In this document: in pieces, positions 1 through 5,121 of the stretch
Layout: every line of letters starts with the position of its first letter
Numbering within the stretch: the stretch's first letter is position 1
Assembly (NCBI GenBank): GCA_021790035.1
Contig: JAJYIO010000173.1
Coordinates: forward strand, 1 to 6,202
Direction: 5' to 3'
DNA length: 6,202 nucleotides
From: a bacterium
GTDB lineage: Bacteria > Cyanobacteriota > Sericytochromatia > S15B-MN24 > VGJW01
Translations under genes and position numbers: made by a program
The notes under the pieces: generated by a model
Told to the model about the DNA's origin: nothing
Databases searched by the model: none
Seen by the model: the letters and a program-made list of their open reading frames with translations, nothing else

Positions 1-293
1 CGGCCCGACTCCGCGCCCCCCCCGTGGAAGAGCAGGACGGGAGGACCTTCGGCAGCCCGGACGATCTCCATGTCGTGCCAGCTCATCGTCGGCGCCCAGC
101 CCCCGAGAGCCTTGATCGCAGCTTCCTTGGCAGCGAAACGTGCTGCCAGGGGGCGCGCTGGTTCCCGGTGGGCCATCGCGTACTGGCGCTCCTGCTCGGT
201 GAAGACCCGGCGCAGGAATGCGTCGCCACTCCGGTCGATCGCAGCCTGGATCCGCCCGATGCTCGAGAGGTCGATCCCGGTGCCGAGGATCAT
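1..293 (-). CDS. acpS: holo-[acyl-carrier-protein] synthase AcpS (C-terminus cut by window edge)
   Basis: Transfers 4'-phosphopantetheine from CoA to the active-site serine of acyl carrier protein in the cytosol, switching on fatty acid synthesis. The minus strand from ATG 293 reads MILGTGIDLSSIGRI, the standard AcpS N-terminus, with the Mg2+-binding Asp at residue 8 (GID). Residues 51-64 read ARFAAKEAAIKALG, with the second catalytic acid Glu57 in the KEA motif (Asp9 and Glu58 in E. coli from family knowledge). A following SWHDMEIV segment also fits. Ninety-seven codons are visible; the family is about 120-130 residues, so some 25-30 residues lie beyond base 1. Its ATG overlaps the stop of the upstream aminotransferase as ATGA (290-293), which implies translational coupling and fixes the start. 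It is the small homotrimeric AcpS type, not the Sfp type. Confidence 0.93.
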   Translation of the reverse strand, partial: MILGTGIDLSSIGRIQAAIDRSGDAFLRRVFTEQERQYAMAHREPARPLAARFAAKEAAIKALGGWAPTMSWHDMEIVRAAEGPPVLLFHGGGAESG

Positions 294-1360
294 GCCGGGA
301 TCGCCACCGGCACGGCGAGGGCTTCGAGGGCGGCTTCCAGGCGGCCCGGATCGCGGTGGCCGAATCCGATCCGGATCTGGCCCGGATAACCGAGGGTCGA
401 ACCGGGAATCACGAAGACCCCCGATCGCCGGACCGCAATCGCGAACTGCACGTCGTCGAGACCTCCCCGAGGAGCCAGCAGCATCGTGACGCCCGCGTCG
501 GGCAACGAACCCGAAAACCGGTCCTGGTTATGCGCCAGCCAGCGCGCGACGATGGCCGCGTTGCGAGCTGCGATGGCCCGCGAAACCTCGGTCTCTCGCT
601 CGAGTTCCGGCCACAGTGCCACGAGGGCGGTCTCGCTCGGCCGCGGCGCACTGTTGGACAGGTGTTCGTGCCATGCCAGGACTCGCCGTCCGAGGTCAGG
701 ATCCGTGCAGGCAACCCAGCCCAGACGAAGCCCGGGCAAGCCCCATCGCTTGGATGCAGAGCTCACGGCCAGGACTCGCGGCCCCATCCTCGCCGCGCAG
801 CCGGGGCCGTCGTCCGTCACGCCCCGATAGACCTCGTCGACGATCAGGACCGCTTGCGACCGGTCGAAGACGACCTCGGCGAGTTCCGCGATGGCCAGCG
901 TGCGTCCGGTCGGATTGTGCGGGCTGTTCACCACCACGACGCTCACGGATGGATCGAGCAGCCCTTCGATGTCCGCATTCTGCCAGGTGCCGTCGGGTGC
1001 CGCTCGCCAGCGGCGAATCGCGACGCCCAGGGTCGCCAGCCAGGGTTCGAAGAGGTAGTAAAGGGGATCCTGCAGCACCGCCGCGCTCCCGGGACGAACG
1101 GCGGCCAGCAACGCTGCGACCCCTGCCTCGGTGGCTCCGCACGTCAACACCAGATCGTCGGGTTCGAGACGGTCACTCGAAGCGATGAGACCGCGACAGT
1201 CGGCGGAACCGGTCGTCGGTGCGTAGCGGACGTCCCAATCGGTCAGGAAGTGGCCCATCCTCTCGGCATCGGCCGGCACCATCGTGCCCCCCAGATCGTG
1301 AGGGAGATCTTCACGGGGCTGATTGAACCACTCCTCGAGGGCCGGGCGCGCGATATCCAT
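290..1360 (-). CDS. PLP-dependent class I/II aminotransferase
   Basis: A fold-type I pyridoxal-phosphate enzyme of about 356 residues, probably transferring an amino group between an amino acid and a 2-oxo acid; the substrate cannot be told. Numbering from ATG 1360, visible motifs are NSPHNPTG (residues 145-152, with the PLP-ring Asn149), DEVY (175-178, the Asp pairing with the pyridine nitrogen and the Tyr binding the phenolic oxygen), SASK (201-204, Schiff-base Lys204, followed by RWGLPGLRLGW) and QIRIGFG (substrate-carboxylate Arg330). All expected catalytic residues are present. The frame is open up to ATG 1414, giving 374 residues. I prefer ATG 1360 because the N-terminus then reads MDIARPALEEWF, like related enzymes, whereas the upstream 18 residues look unlike protein. 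Neither start has a strong ribosome site. Its TGA overlaps the acpS ATG by 4 nt. The link to acpS suggests a housekeeping or lipid-related context, but this is inference only. Confidence 0.9.
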   Translation of the reverse strand: MDIARPALEEWFNQPREDLPHDLGGTMVPADAERMGHFLTDWDVRYAPTTGSADCRGLIASSDRLEPDDLVLTCGATEAGVAALLAAVRPGSAAVLQDPLYYLFEPWLATLGVAIRRWRAAPDGTWQNADIEGLLDPSVSVVVVNSPHNPTGRTLAIAELAEVVFDRSQAVLIVDEVYRGVTDDGPGCAARMGPRVLAVSSASKRWGLPGLRLGWVACTDPDLGRRVLAWHEHLSNSAPRPSETALVALWPELERETEVSRAIAARNAAIVARWLAHNQDRFSGSLPDAGVTMLLAPRGGLDDVQFAIAVRRSGVFVIPGSTLGYPGQIRIGFGHRDPGRLEAALEALAVPVAIPA

Positions 1361-1533
1361 CGCGCCATGGTAGCAAACAGACGAGCCGGACACTCCAGGA
1401 ATGCGGTCCGCCATGCTTCGTCAACCGCTGCAGTGCCTGCTCAGGTACCCGCCGTCTACGCTGCGCGGGCGCTTCGCGGATTTCCTCGCCTGGCGGACGT
1501 CTCCCAATCAGTGTGAACCGGTTGAGTCTTCCC

Positions 1534-1549
1534 TTCCGGTTGCCCGGAA
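1534..1549 (-). terminator. short GC hairpin with a GCAA tetraloop (possible terminator)
   Basis: On the minus strand this reads TTCCGG-GCAA-CCGGAA, a perfect 6-bp stem closed by a GNRA-type GCAA tetraloop. It lies about 75 nt past the lipoprotein stop. No T-run follows, so a classical intrinsic terminator is not shown; it could instead protect an mRNA 3' end or sit in the leader of the aminotransferase transcript. Confidence 0.3.
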
Positions 1550-1577
1550 CCTTGAGTAACGAAACGGTTAGGGTGGA

Positions 1578-1613
1578 AGGGTGATCTTACTAATGCGTCG
1601 TTAAAATCACCCT
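1578..1613 (-). terminator. inverted repeat just past the lipoprotein stop (weak terminator candidate)
   Basis: AGGGTGAT (1578-1585) and ATCACCCT (1606-1613) are perfect 8-bp inverted copies separated by a 20-nt AT-rich loop. The structure begins 9 nt after the lipoprotein stop codon, which is where a terminator would sit. The loop is long and no T-tract follows on the minus strand, so an alternative role as a protein-binding inverted repeat is equally possible. Confidence 0.3.
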
Positions 1614-1622
1614 AGTTTCACT

Positions 1623-2963
1623 TTAGTTGGCGAGAAGCTGGATCTGCTCCAAGCCGCCGGTGAACGAGGTTCCGGTCCCACCGAAGACCAGGCTGGCCAC
1701 GTTGGCCGGCACCGTCAGGTTGAACTCGATGCTCTCGTTGTCAGTGGCAGCGCACTCCACGGTCGTTCCCTGTTGAGGAGTGCCGGCCCCGCAGGCCGTC
1801 GTTCCCGCCGGGATGCCGGCATTGGCGTCATAGAGCGCCGCAACGGACAGCTTGGAGCCGCTGGAATCCAGCATCTCGAGGTAGACCGGATAGCCGCTGG
1901 TCGGGTTTGCCTGGACACCGCTGACCGAGAGGTCGAAGCGCAGGATCTGCCCCTGCGGCAGCGCGACGGTCATCGAGGTCGAGCCGGTATTCGATACGGT
2001 CAGCTCTTGCTGCCCCGTCACGGAATCCGTGCCGAGGGTGAACCCCGGGGCCGATGCGAACGAGGAGAGCGCCAGCGTCGGGGTGGCGCCAGAACTCGAG
2101 GTCGAGCTGCTCGTGGAACCCGAACCCGAACTCGACGTGCTCGAGCTGCTCGAGGTCGAGGTCGTACCCGAGCTGCTCGAAGATCCCGAGGACGTCGAGC
2201 TGCCCGAGCCCAGCTGGGACTGGCGATCGGCGACCGCGGTCTGATAAGCGGAGAGGAGCTGCGGGCTGCTGCTCGAGAGCTGCTGGAAGGCCGCCACGCG
2301 AGCCGCTGTCGTCCCCGCGAGGGACTGGGCGGCCGTATCGGTAAGACTGCCCTGCACCGCCGAGATCACGGAATTGACGTCCGAAGCGCTGTAGCCCAGA
2401 AGCGATCCCGCTGCGCTCTGGAGCGCGTCTATCGCCAGCGTGCTGGCGGTGTCGACCTGGACCGATCCCTGACCGAGGGCCAGGTTATCCTCGCGCACCG
2501 TGGTCTGCCCGACCTCGTAAGCGGCTTCGACGACGTAGCTCCCGTCCGGAGCCGGCAAGGAGAAATGGCCCGAGGAATCGGTGTTGCCGGTTGCCGCGAC
2601 AGTACCCGAAAGCGTCAACAGCGCGACCTGGACGCCAGGCAGCGGAACCTCCGGCGACAGCGAGAGCACGCCGAACGCGCCGACCAGGCCGGTCGGCGCT
2701 GCCAGGCCGCCCACGTTGTTGGAGACCAGGGCGTTGCTGCTATTCGAGATGAGGTTGCCGACGTTGTTGGCAACGAGGGCACTTGCGTTGTTTCCTACCA
2801 GCGTTGACGGTCCGTAGGCCGTCCCGGACAGAGTCGTCGTCGGTCCGCCATTGAGAGAGAGGCCGCCGCCCCCCAAGGCCTTCGAGAGCCCGCTTACGGA
2901 AAGGGCGCCATCACAACCCGACAGGGCGAGGGGTATGGCAAGGCCGAGCATCCATCGTCGCAT
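1623..2963 (-). CDS. predicted secreted lipoprotein with xLVxNN repeats, a beta domain and a Ser-rich linker
   Basis: No named family covers the whole 446-residue product. From ATG 2963 it begins MRRWMLGLAIPLALSGC: two arginines, a hydrophobic stretch and the lipobox LSGC, so Cys17 should be lipidated after signal peptidase II cleavage. Residues 54-87 carry about four degenerate octads of the type xLVxNNxx. Residues about 96-180 resemble a carboxypeptidase-regulatory-like beta sandwich (LPGVQV, then TDSSGHFSLPAPDGSYVVEA). Residues 252-293 are almost pure Ser/Gly/Thr, a flexible linker. The last 150 residues look like a beta-rich domain with two cysteines (TTACGAG and VECAAT) that could form a disulfide. 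The frame is open upstream to 3122, but that extension would bury the signal peptide; GGGGAG lies 4 nt before ATG 2963 and supports the start. It probably works at the cell surface in binding or adhesion (inference). Confidence 0.85.
   Translation of the reverse strand: MRRWMLGLAIPLALSGCDGALSVSGLSKALGGGGLSLNGGPTTTLSGTAYGPSTLVGNNASALVANNVGNLISNSSNALVSNNVGGLAAPTGLVGAFGVLSLSPEVPLPGVQVALLTLSGTVAATGNTDSSGHFSLPAPDGSYVVEAAYEVGQTTVREDNLALGQGSVQVDTASTLAIDALQSAAGSLLGYSASDVNSVISAVQGSLTDTAAQSLAGTTAARVAAFQQLSSSSPQLLSAYQTAVADRQSQLGSGSSTSSGSSSSSGTTSTSSSSSTSSSGSGSTSSSTSSSGATPTLALSSFASAPGFTLGTDSVTGQQELTVSNTGSTSMTVALPQGQILRFDLSVSGVQANPTSGYPVYLEMLDSSGSKLSVAALYDANAGIPAGTTACGAGTPQQGTTVECAATDNESIEFNLTVPANVASLVFGGTGTSFTGGLEQIQLLAN
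2085..2210 (-). repeat. low-complexity Ser/Gly/Thr linker coding repeat
   Basis: The stretch codes for residues 252-293 of the lipoprotein, nearly all Ser, Gly and Thr, through recurring TCGAG, AGCTCG and CTCGAG-like units. It separates the N-terminal domains from the C-terminal domain and is prone to length change by slippage. The plus strand reads here as an artificial Glu/Leu/Val-rich ORF. Confidence 0.8.
2703..2804 (-). repeat. 24-nt period repeat coding xLVxNNxx octads
   Basis: Four consecutive octads of the lipoprotein read TLVGNNAS, ALVANNVG, NLISNSSN and ALVSNNVG. The spacing of Leu-Val/Ile and Asn-Asn is exactly eight residues, and the third unit has the weakest match. At the DNA level the unit is 24 nt with diverged sequence, so the pattern is kept at protein level. 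A short-period beta-helix or beta-solenoid-like stack of Asn ladders is a plausible shape (inference). Confidence 0.75.
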
Positions 2964-2967
2964 ATCA

Positions 2968-2973
2968 CTCCCC
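2968..2973 (-). promoter_or_regulatory. ribosome binding site deciding the lipoprotein start
   Basis: The minus strand reads GGGGAG, then TGAT, then ATG (2963). This fits the anti-Shine-Dalgarno sequence and selects the ATG directly ahead of the signal peptide over upstream in-frame starts at 2990 and 3122, which lack such a site. Confidence 0.65.
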
Positions 2974-3100
2974 TTTTCTTCGTCTTTCATTCCACGAGAA
3001 GCGAGGGTGATATCATGAATCTGAAGAAATCTATGCTTTAGGGTTCCCTTCTTCTGACGGGTTTCAGATCTTCGCAGTGGAGACCGAACCCTTGACTGCC

Positions 3101-3105
3101 AGGGG
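3101..3105 (+). promoter_or_regulatory. ribosome binding site for the selenoprotein peroxiredoxin
   Basis: AGGGG lies 10 nt before ATG 3116. It is the best site near the start and agrees with the usual N-terminus of peroxiredoxins (QPGTVAPAFRLP follows within a few residues). In-frame TTG codons at 3092 and 3107 are less likely starts. Confidence 0.55.
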
Positions 3106-3115
3106 CTTGTTCGCG

Positions 3116-3547
3116 ATGCCAATTCTCCAGCCAGGGACCGTGGCTCCGGCGTTTCGACTTCCCGCCAACGACGGCGGCGTCGTCGATAGCGGAGATCTCG
3201 GCGCGGCAGCGGTGCTCGTCTTCTATCCGGCAGACAACACCCCTGGCTGAAACCGGCAGCTATCGGAGTTGCGTGACAACTTCAACCGTTACCAGCAGGC
3301 GGGAATCTCGGTCTTCGGGATCAATCCGGCGTCTGCCGCCGCCCATGCGCGATACGCGGACAGGTTCGGGTTCCCCTTCCAGTTGCTGGCCGACGCGGGC
3401 AAGGAGGTCGCCCGTGCCTACGGAGCGCTCAAGGCCAGCGGAGGCATCCAGCGGTCCGTCTTCGGGGTTTCGAATGGCGTCATCCGGTTCGCCAAGGAAG
3501 GCATGCCCACCTCCGATGAGATCCTGGGCGCTATGATCGAGGTCTGA
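3116..3547 (+). CDS. selenocysteine-containing peroxiredoxin (in-frame TGA = Sec45)
   Basis: A thioredoxin-fold peroxidase of the Bcp/AhpE-like group, expected to reduce hydroperoxides in the cytosol. From ATG 3116 the frame is open for 143 residues except TGA at 3248-3250. Residues 36-45 read VFYPADNTPG and then TGA, matching the family motif PxxxTxxC with Pro38, Thr42 and the peroxidatic residue at 45. The supporting active-site Arg is probably Arg113 (IQRSVFGV). The N-terminal MPILQPGTVAPAFRLP and the C-terminal GMPTSDEILGAM also fit the family, on both sides of the TGA, so this is one gene. Length and position 45 match Bcp proteins. There is no cysteine in the product, so no resolving Cys: a 1-Sec enzyme that must be recycled by an outside thiol. 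A SECIS-like hairpin follows the TGA. The real stop, TGA 3545-3547, overlaps the folE2 ATG. Alternatives are a nonsense mutation or a sequencing error; the exact placement of the TGA makes both less likely. Confidence 0.87.
3248..3250 (+). other. selenocysteine codon (UGA recoded as Sec)
   Basis: This TGA is codon 45 of the peroxiredoxin and replaces the peroxidatic cysteine codon (TGC/TGT). UGA is used as a normal stop by this gene itself (3545-3547) and by neighbours, so a genome-wide code change does not explain it; context-dependent recoding does. Confidence 0.84.
3265..3283 (+). promoter_or_regulatory. bacterial SECIS element (hairpin directing Sec insertion)
   Basis: GGAGUUG (3265-3271) pairs with CAACUUC (3277-3283) as seven base pairs, one of them G-U, around the loop CGUGA (3272-3276). 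The stem begins 14 nt after the UGA and the loop 21 nt after it. Bacterial SECIS elements are known to lie in this range and to have a G within the first two loop bases; here the second is G and the loop contains GU, as in the E. coli formate dehydrogenase element. By eye a longer irregular helix is possible below it: AAC-GG (3251-3256, one bulge) with CCGUU (3286-3290), and CCU-GCUG (3242-3249, one bulge) with CAGCAGG (3293-3299), which would place the UGA at the base. The hairpin codes for Ser/Glu-Leu-Arg-Asp-Asn-Phe, so part of its conservation may be protein-driven. Confidence 0.75.
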
Positions 3548-4341
3548 TGTCGAAGATCGTCCTCGAGGATATCCAGAGTCACCCCGACGCACGCGGGGTA
3601 GCCCTGCAACGTGTGGGAATCCGGGACATCTCCATTCCGTTGCGGGTGGCAAGCAAGTCGGGCGGGCACCAGATCGTCCACACGAAGTGCTCGCTGTCGG
3701 TCGGACTTCCCGAGCATTTCAAGGGCACCCACATGAGCCGCTTCGTCGAGGTGCTCACCGAGTGGCGCAGCCGCAACCTTTCGGGTGCGGGCCTCGAGGA
3801 TCTCCTGCGGGACGTCTGCCAGAGACTGGGTGCCAGCACGGCCCAGACGACCATCGCCTTCAAGTACTTCGTGGACAAGCGAGCTCCGGTCAGCGGCCTG
3901 ATCGCACCGACGGACCTCGACTGCTCCTTCGAGGGGGAAATCGATGCGGACGGATCCTTTCACTTCACCTTGGGGGTGCAGGTCCCCGTGACGACGCTCT
4001 GCCCGTGCAGCAAGGAGATCTCTCGGTTCGGCGCCCACAACCAGCGCAGCCACGTGAGAGCACGGATTCGATACCGCACCGGGAGCGTCTGGATCGAGGA
4101 CCTGGCGGCAGCGCTCGAGGAGCAGGCAAGCTGCCCGGTCTATCCCCTCCTCAAGCGCGAAGACGAGAAGGCGGTCACCGAGCGCGCCTACGACAACCCG
4201 CGGTTCGTCGAGGACGTGCTCAGGGACTGCATCCTCTTCGTGCGCCAGCTTCCCGGCATCGAATGGTTCGCCATCGATTGCGAGAACTTCGAGTCGATCC
4301 ACAACCACAACGCCTGGGCGACGCATGAGGAATGGATCTAG
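3547..4341 (+). CDS. folE2: GTP cyclohydrolase IB (FolE2)
   Basis: Converts GTP to 7,8-dihydroneopterin triphosphate, the first step toward folate and, through QueD, toward queuosine-type modified bases; a cytosolic tunnelling-fold enzyme. The 264-residue product has full family length. Diagnostic segments are TTLCPCSKEIS (149-159, with Cys152 and Cys154), GAHNQRS (162-168), KREDEKAVTERAYDNPRFVED (203-223, Glu/Lys-rich signature) and SIHNHNAWA (250-258). It is unrelated in sequence to the zinc-dependent FolE. From family knowledge FolE2 tolerates other divalent metals and often serves when zinc is scarce; no Zur-like site was identified here. Its ATG overlaps the peroxiredoxin stop as TGATG, with GAGG at 3539-3542 as ribosome site, so expression should depend on translation of the selenoprotein up to its end. 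Nothing looks broken. Confidence 0.96.
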   Translation: MSKIVLEDIQSHPDARGVALQRVGIRDISIPLRVASKSGGHQIVHTKCSLSVGLPEHFKGTHMSRFVEVLTEWRSRNLSGAGLEDLLRDVCQRLGASTAQTTIAFKYFVDKRAPVSGLIAPTDLDCSFEGEIDADGSFHFTLGVQVPVTTLCPCSKEISRFGAHNQRSHVRARIRYRTGSVWIEDLAAALEEQASCPVYPLLKREDEKAVTERAYDNPRFVEDVLRDCILFVRQLPGIEWFAIDCENFESIHNHNAWATHEEWI

Positions 4342-4390
4342 GCCGACTTTCCGTGGGCTCGAACCCGAGCGCGCCCGCAAGAACCCGAAC

Positions 4391-4405
4391 GGATGGCAGC
4401 CGTCC
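4391..4405. terminator. small hairpin between convergent genes (possible bidirectional terminator)
   Basis: GGATGG (4391-4396), loop CAG, CCGTCC (4400-4405) form six pairs with one U-G. It lies in the 75-bp gap between folE2 and the convergent regulator gene, where termination from both sides is needed. A second weak inverted repeat GCTCG/CGAGC lies at about 4359-4372. No T-run follows on either strand, so the call is tentative. Confidence 0.3.
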
Positions 4406-4416
4406 AGAAACCCGGT

Positions 4417-5121
4417 TCAGCTCTTGATCGTGTAGCCGTGGCGGCTGACGTTGAGGACGATCCGTGGATTGGCGGGGTCGTCCTCGATCTTCTTGCGGAT
4501 GTTGCGGACGTGGGTCCGGATGAGATCGGAGGAGCCGACGTGGGGCGGGTAGCCGAGGGCGTCCGACAGCAGAACCCGGCTCGAAATCACGTGGTCGTGA
4601 TGAGTCACCAGGTAATGCACCAGCGCGTACTCGCTACGCGTCAAGAGCGCCTTGCGATCGCCGACCCTCGCCTCGTAATTGGCGCAATCGAGAACCAGCT
4701 CGCCCACGGTCAGAATGTTGGCGGCAGCCTTCTGCTCCGGATTGCTGCGCCGCAGGTGCGCCTTGACCCGGAACAGCAGCTCGACGGGATCGAAGGGCTT
4801 GGTGAGGTAATCGTCCGCTCCCTCCGAGAACCCCTGGTACTTGTCGACCGGCTCCCCCTTGGCGGTCAGCATCAAGATCGGCACGGGATCGAAATTGGGC
4901 TGCTTGCGAATCCGCCGGGTGAGCTCGAAACCATCCATCTTGGCCATCATGATGTCGGTGACGATGAGGTCGGGTTGAGCCTGATCGATGAGGCTCAGGG
5001 CCTCCTCGCCATTGGTCGCGGAGACCACCTTGTAGCCTTCCTTGGTCAGCAGCACCTCGAGGAGCACTCGAACGTTGGGCTCGTCCTCGACGACCAGGAT
5101 GTTGATGCCAGAATCAGGCAT
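4417..5121 (-). CDS. OmpR/PhoB-family response regulator
   Basis: A two-component DNA-binding regulator of 234 residues. The receiver domain (about 7-125) has the acidic pair Glu12/Asp13, the phospho-acceptor Asp56 (VTDIMM), the switch Thr86 (LMLTAK) and Lys108 (LTKPF). The winged-helix effector domain (about 137-232) shows LTRSEYALVHYL, the recognition-helix region SSDLIRTHVRNIRKKI and the wing ending VSRHGYTI. All phosphorylation residues are present, so it should be controllable by a sensor kinase, but none is encoded in the window: it is an orphan here. The ATG at 5121 has GGAGG 12 nt upstream, a slightly long spacing. The terminal TGA faces folE2 convergently. The target genes are unknown; the divergent TPR gene and the regulator's own promoter are the nearest candidates. 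Specific naming (PhoB, RpaA and similar) is not justified. Confidence 0.95.
   Translation of the reverse strand: MPDSGINILVVEDEPNVRVLLEVLLTKEGYKVVSATNGEEALSLIDQAQPDLIVTDIMMAKMDGFELTRRIRKQPNFDPVPILMLTAKGEPVDKYQGFSEGADDYLTKPFDPVELLFRVKAHLRRSNPEQKAAANILTVGELVLDCANYEARVGDRKALLTRSEYALVHYLVTHHDHVISSRVLLSDALGYPPHVGSSDLIRTHVRNIRKKIEDDPANPRIVLNVSRHGYTIKS

Larger units (their letters stand above)
1361..1622. other. intergenic region upstream of the aminotransferase
   Basis: These 262 bases lie between two minus-strand genes. They hold the promoter side of the aminotransferase/acpS pair and the 3' untranslated side of the lipoprotein gene. I see two hairpins (listed separately) and an 8-bp palindrome AACCGGTT at 1516-1523. 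The motif CGGTT recurs several times between 1518 and 1570. No convincing -35/-10 pair was found by eye. A 48-codon plus-strand ORF (1413-1559) has no ribosome site and is not supported. Confidence 0.5.
2964..3115. promoter_or_regulatory. divergent promoter region between the lipoprotein gene and the peroxiredoxin-folE2 operon
   Basis: These 152 bases separate two divergently transcribed units, so at least two promoters should lie here. The part from 2970 to 3055 is visibly more AT-rich than the genes. It contains the 8-bp palindrome TGATATCA (3008-3015), a possible operator or part of a -10 region. No -35/-10 pair is good enough to call. A TTGACT at 3092-3097 lies too close to the peroxiredoxin ATG to drive it with a normal leader. 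Confidence 0.45.

Noticed and set aside
218..1516. Long plus-strand ORF opposite the aminotransferase
   Set aside because: Arg/Gly/Pro-rich shadow of the minus-strand gene, without family motifs.
1413..1559. 48-codon plus-strand ORF in the gap before the aminotransferase
   Set aside because: No ribosome site, no family resemblance, and it overlaps a hairpin and the alternative aminotransferase start.
1773..2807. Long plus-strand ORF opposite the lipoprotein, and the acidic ORF 2029-2244
   Set aside because: Both are antisense readings; the Glu/Leu/Val repeats are the complement of the Ser/Gly/Thr linker codons.
2964..3122. N-terminal extension of the lipoprotein to 3122
   Set aside because: The extra 53 residues would place the signal peptide internally, and a ribosome site is present at ATG 2963.
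3248..3250. Genome-wide UGA reassignment (to Trp or Gly)
   Set aside because: Several genes here end with UGA at family-typical lengths, including this one, and Trp is coded by TGG throughout.
3269..3547. A separate 92-codon gene starting with TTG 3269
   Set aside because: It is only the C-terminal part of the peroxiredoxin; the same frame continues upstream through the TGA with the family's N-terminal half and active-site motif.
3116..3547. Peroxiredoxin as a pseudogene broken by a nonsense mutation
   Set aside because: The only stop is exactly at the catalytic Cys codon, the rest is intact, a SECIS-like hairpin follows, and the gene is coupled to an intact folE2. It remains the main alternative.
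3418..4380. 320-codon minus-strand ORF opposite folE2
   Set aside because: It is antisense to a certain gene and has no recognisable motif; high-GC DNA commonly yields such frames.
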